From NCBI GenBank assembly GCA_023433825.1, contig JAEYTU010000698.1, positions 1-6,710 of the forward strand: a DNA stretch of 6,710 nucleotides, in the 5' to 3' direction. Source of the stretch: Planctomycetota bacterium (GTDB taxonomy: Bacteria; Planctomycetota; UBA1135; UBA2386). Position 1 is the stretch's first letter. Every line of letters starts with the position of its first letter. The notes under the pieces are model-generated. The model made no database searches and had not been told where the DNA came from. It was given only the letters and a program-made list of their open reading frames with translations. Below are positions 6,010 to 6,710 of the stretch, in pieces. Both the position numbers and the translations under genes were made by a program.

Positions 6010-6710
6010 ATGGTTCAGATCAACTTCGCCCTGAAGGAAGTCAACTGCAAGATCGTCTACTACGGCCCCGGGATGAGTGGCAAGACCACCAACCTCGAGA
6101 TCGTTCACCAGAAGGCTCCTGACAACAACAAGGGCGAGCTGACGTCGATCTCGACCGACGGCGACCGCACGTTGTTCTTCGACTTCATGCCGCTCGACCT
6201 CGGCAACATCGCGGGGATGCGGACCAAGTTCCAGCTCTACACGGTGCCTGGTCAGGTCTACTACAACTCGACGCGCAAGCTCGTCCTGCAGGGTGTCGAC
6301 GGCGTCATCTTCATCGCCGACTCCGACGGCGAGAAGATGCAGGAGAACATCGAGAGCTACGAGAACTTGATCGAGAACTTGCGCGAGTACGGCAAGGACA
6401 TCCGCGAGCTTCCGCACGTCATTCAGTACAACAAGCGCGACCACCCGAACGCGCTGCCGGTCGCCGAACTCGACAAGCAGATGAACAAGTTCGGCGTGCC
6501 GACCTTCGAGGCGGTCGCGGTCACCGGCGAGGGCGTGTTCCCGACGTTGAAGGTGCTGGCGGGGATGGTGCTCGAGAGCATCGACAAGATGAATCAGCGC
6601 GGCAGCAGCAGCCGTGCGACACCGCAGCCGGCCCAAGCGTCCGGAGCGCGTGCCGCGCAGCCCGCAGCCCGCCCCGCGGCGGCGCCGGCGAAGCGCGCAG
6701 CGGCCCCGGC
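6010..6710 (+). CDS. mglA: MglA-type Ras-like GTPase, 3' end outside the window
   Basis: At least 233 residues are encoded, with no stop before the window ends. The alignment to MglA is nearly colinear: P-loop GPGMSGKT at 19-26, ISTDGDRTLFFDF at 47-59 with R53, the counterpart of the intrinsic catalytic arginine of MglA, TVPGQ at 78-82 with Thr78 in place of the usual Ras Asp and with Gln82, the guanine motif NKRD at 141-144, and AVTGEGVF at 170-177. All catalytic and nucleotide-binding positions I can check are present, so it should be an active GTPase. In Myxococcus, MglA-GTP marks the leading pole and drives motility; whether this host glides or uses it for other polarity is unknown. Known MglA proteins end near residue 195. 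Here an Ala/Pro/Gln/Arg-rich low-complexity tail begins around 198 and continues past the edge. The start is fixed by homology and by AGGAG at 5994-5998. Two roadblock genes lie directly upstream. Confidence 0.95.
   Translation, partial: MVQINFALKEVNCKIVYYGPGMSGKTTNLEIVHQKAPDNNKGELTSISTDGDRTLFFDFMPLDLGNIAGMRTKFQLYTVPGQVYYNSTRKLVLQGVDGVIFIADSDGEKMQENIESYENLIENLREYGKDIRELPHVIQYNKRDHPNALPVAELDKQMNKFGVPTFEAVAVTGEGVFPTLKVLAGMVLESIDKMNQRGSSSRATPQPAQASGARAAQPAARPAAAPAKRAAAP

Noticed and set aside
5989..6636. 215-residue open frame on the minus strand opposite the GTPase gene
   Set aside because: The plus strand encodes an unmistakable MglA-type GTPase; the minus translation is repetitive Leu/Val/Asp/His-rich antisense sequence.

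Overview
The window is GC-rich, compactly coded bacterial DNA. It holds five protein genes: one on the minus strand at the left, then four on the plus strand that look like one functional unit. No rRNA, tRNA, CRISPR array, transposase or phage gene is visible. The closest recognisable protein is the Ras-like GTPase at the right end. It resembles MglA, the polarity and motility switch of Myxococcus xanthus. MglA plus roadblock plus DUF4388 (PATAN) modules are typical of Myxococcota and other delta-type bacteria, Planctomycetota, Thermus and similar lineages. The host is probably a GC-rich member of such a phylum, perhaps a planctomycete, but the sequence alone does not settle this.

Layout. Positions 1-196 are non-coding and carry two strong inverted repeats (1-23 and 56-96). 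Positions 197-847 (minus) encode a small TPR protein with a long disordered-looking Ser/Arg/His linker and a short ordered-looking tail. Positions 848-1109 are the divergent intergenic region. Positions 1110-4319 (plus) encode a 1069-residue single-pass membrane protein. Its cytoplasmic half has PATAN/DUF4388, winged-helix-like and TPR parts. Its extracytoplasmic half has a coiled coil, a PEGA-like domain and a PQQ/WD-like beta-propeller. Positions 4402-5526 encode a TPR protein with a C-terminal roadblock/LC7 domain. Positions 5523-5885 encode a stand-alone roadblock/LC7 protein translationally coupled to it (ATGA overlap). Positions 6010 to the right edge encode the MglA-type GTPase, with an Ala/Pro-rich C-terminal extension that runs out of the window.

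How the parts may work together (inference). In characterised systems a roadblock protein (MglB) acts on MglA to set its nucleotide state. Here two roadblock proteins, one carrying a TPR scaffold, sit directly upstream of an MglA whose key residues are intact. The membrane protein encoded first could link this cytoplasmic switch to the periplasm: PATAN and TPR segments inside, and a PEGA plus beta-propeller sensor or binding head outside. That would make the locus a candidate transmembrane small-GTPase signalling or polarity module. The domain architecture of the 1069-residue protein is the most unusual item in the window.
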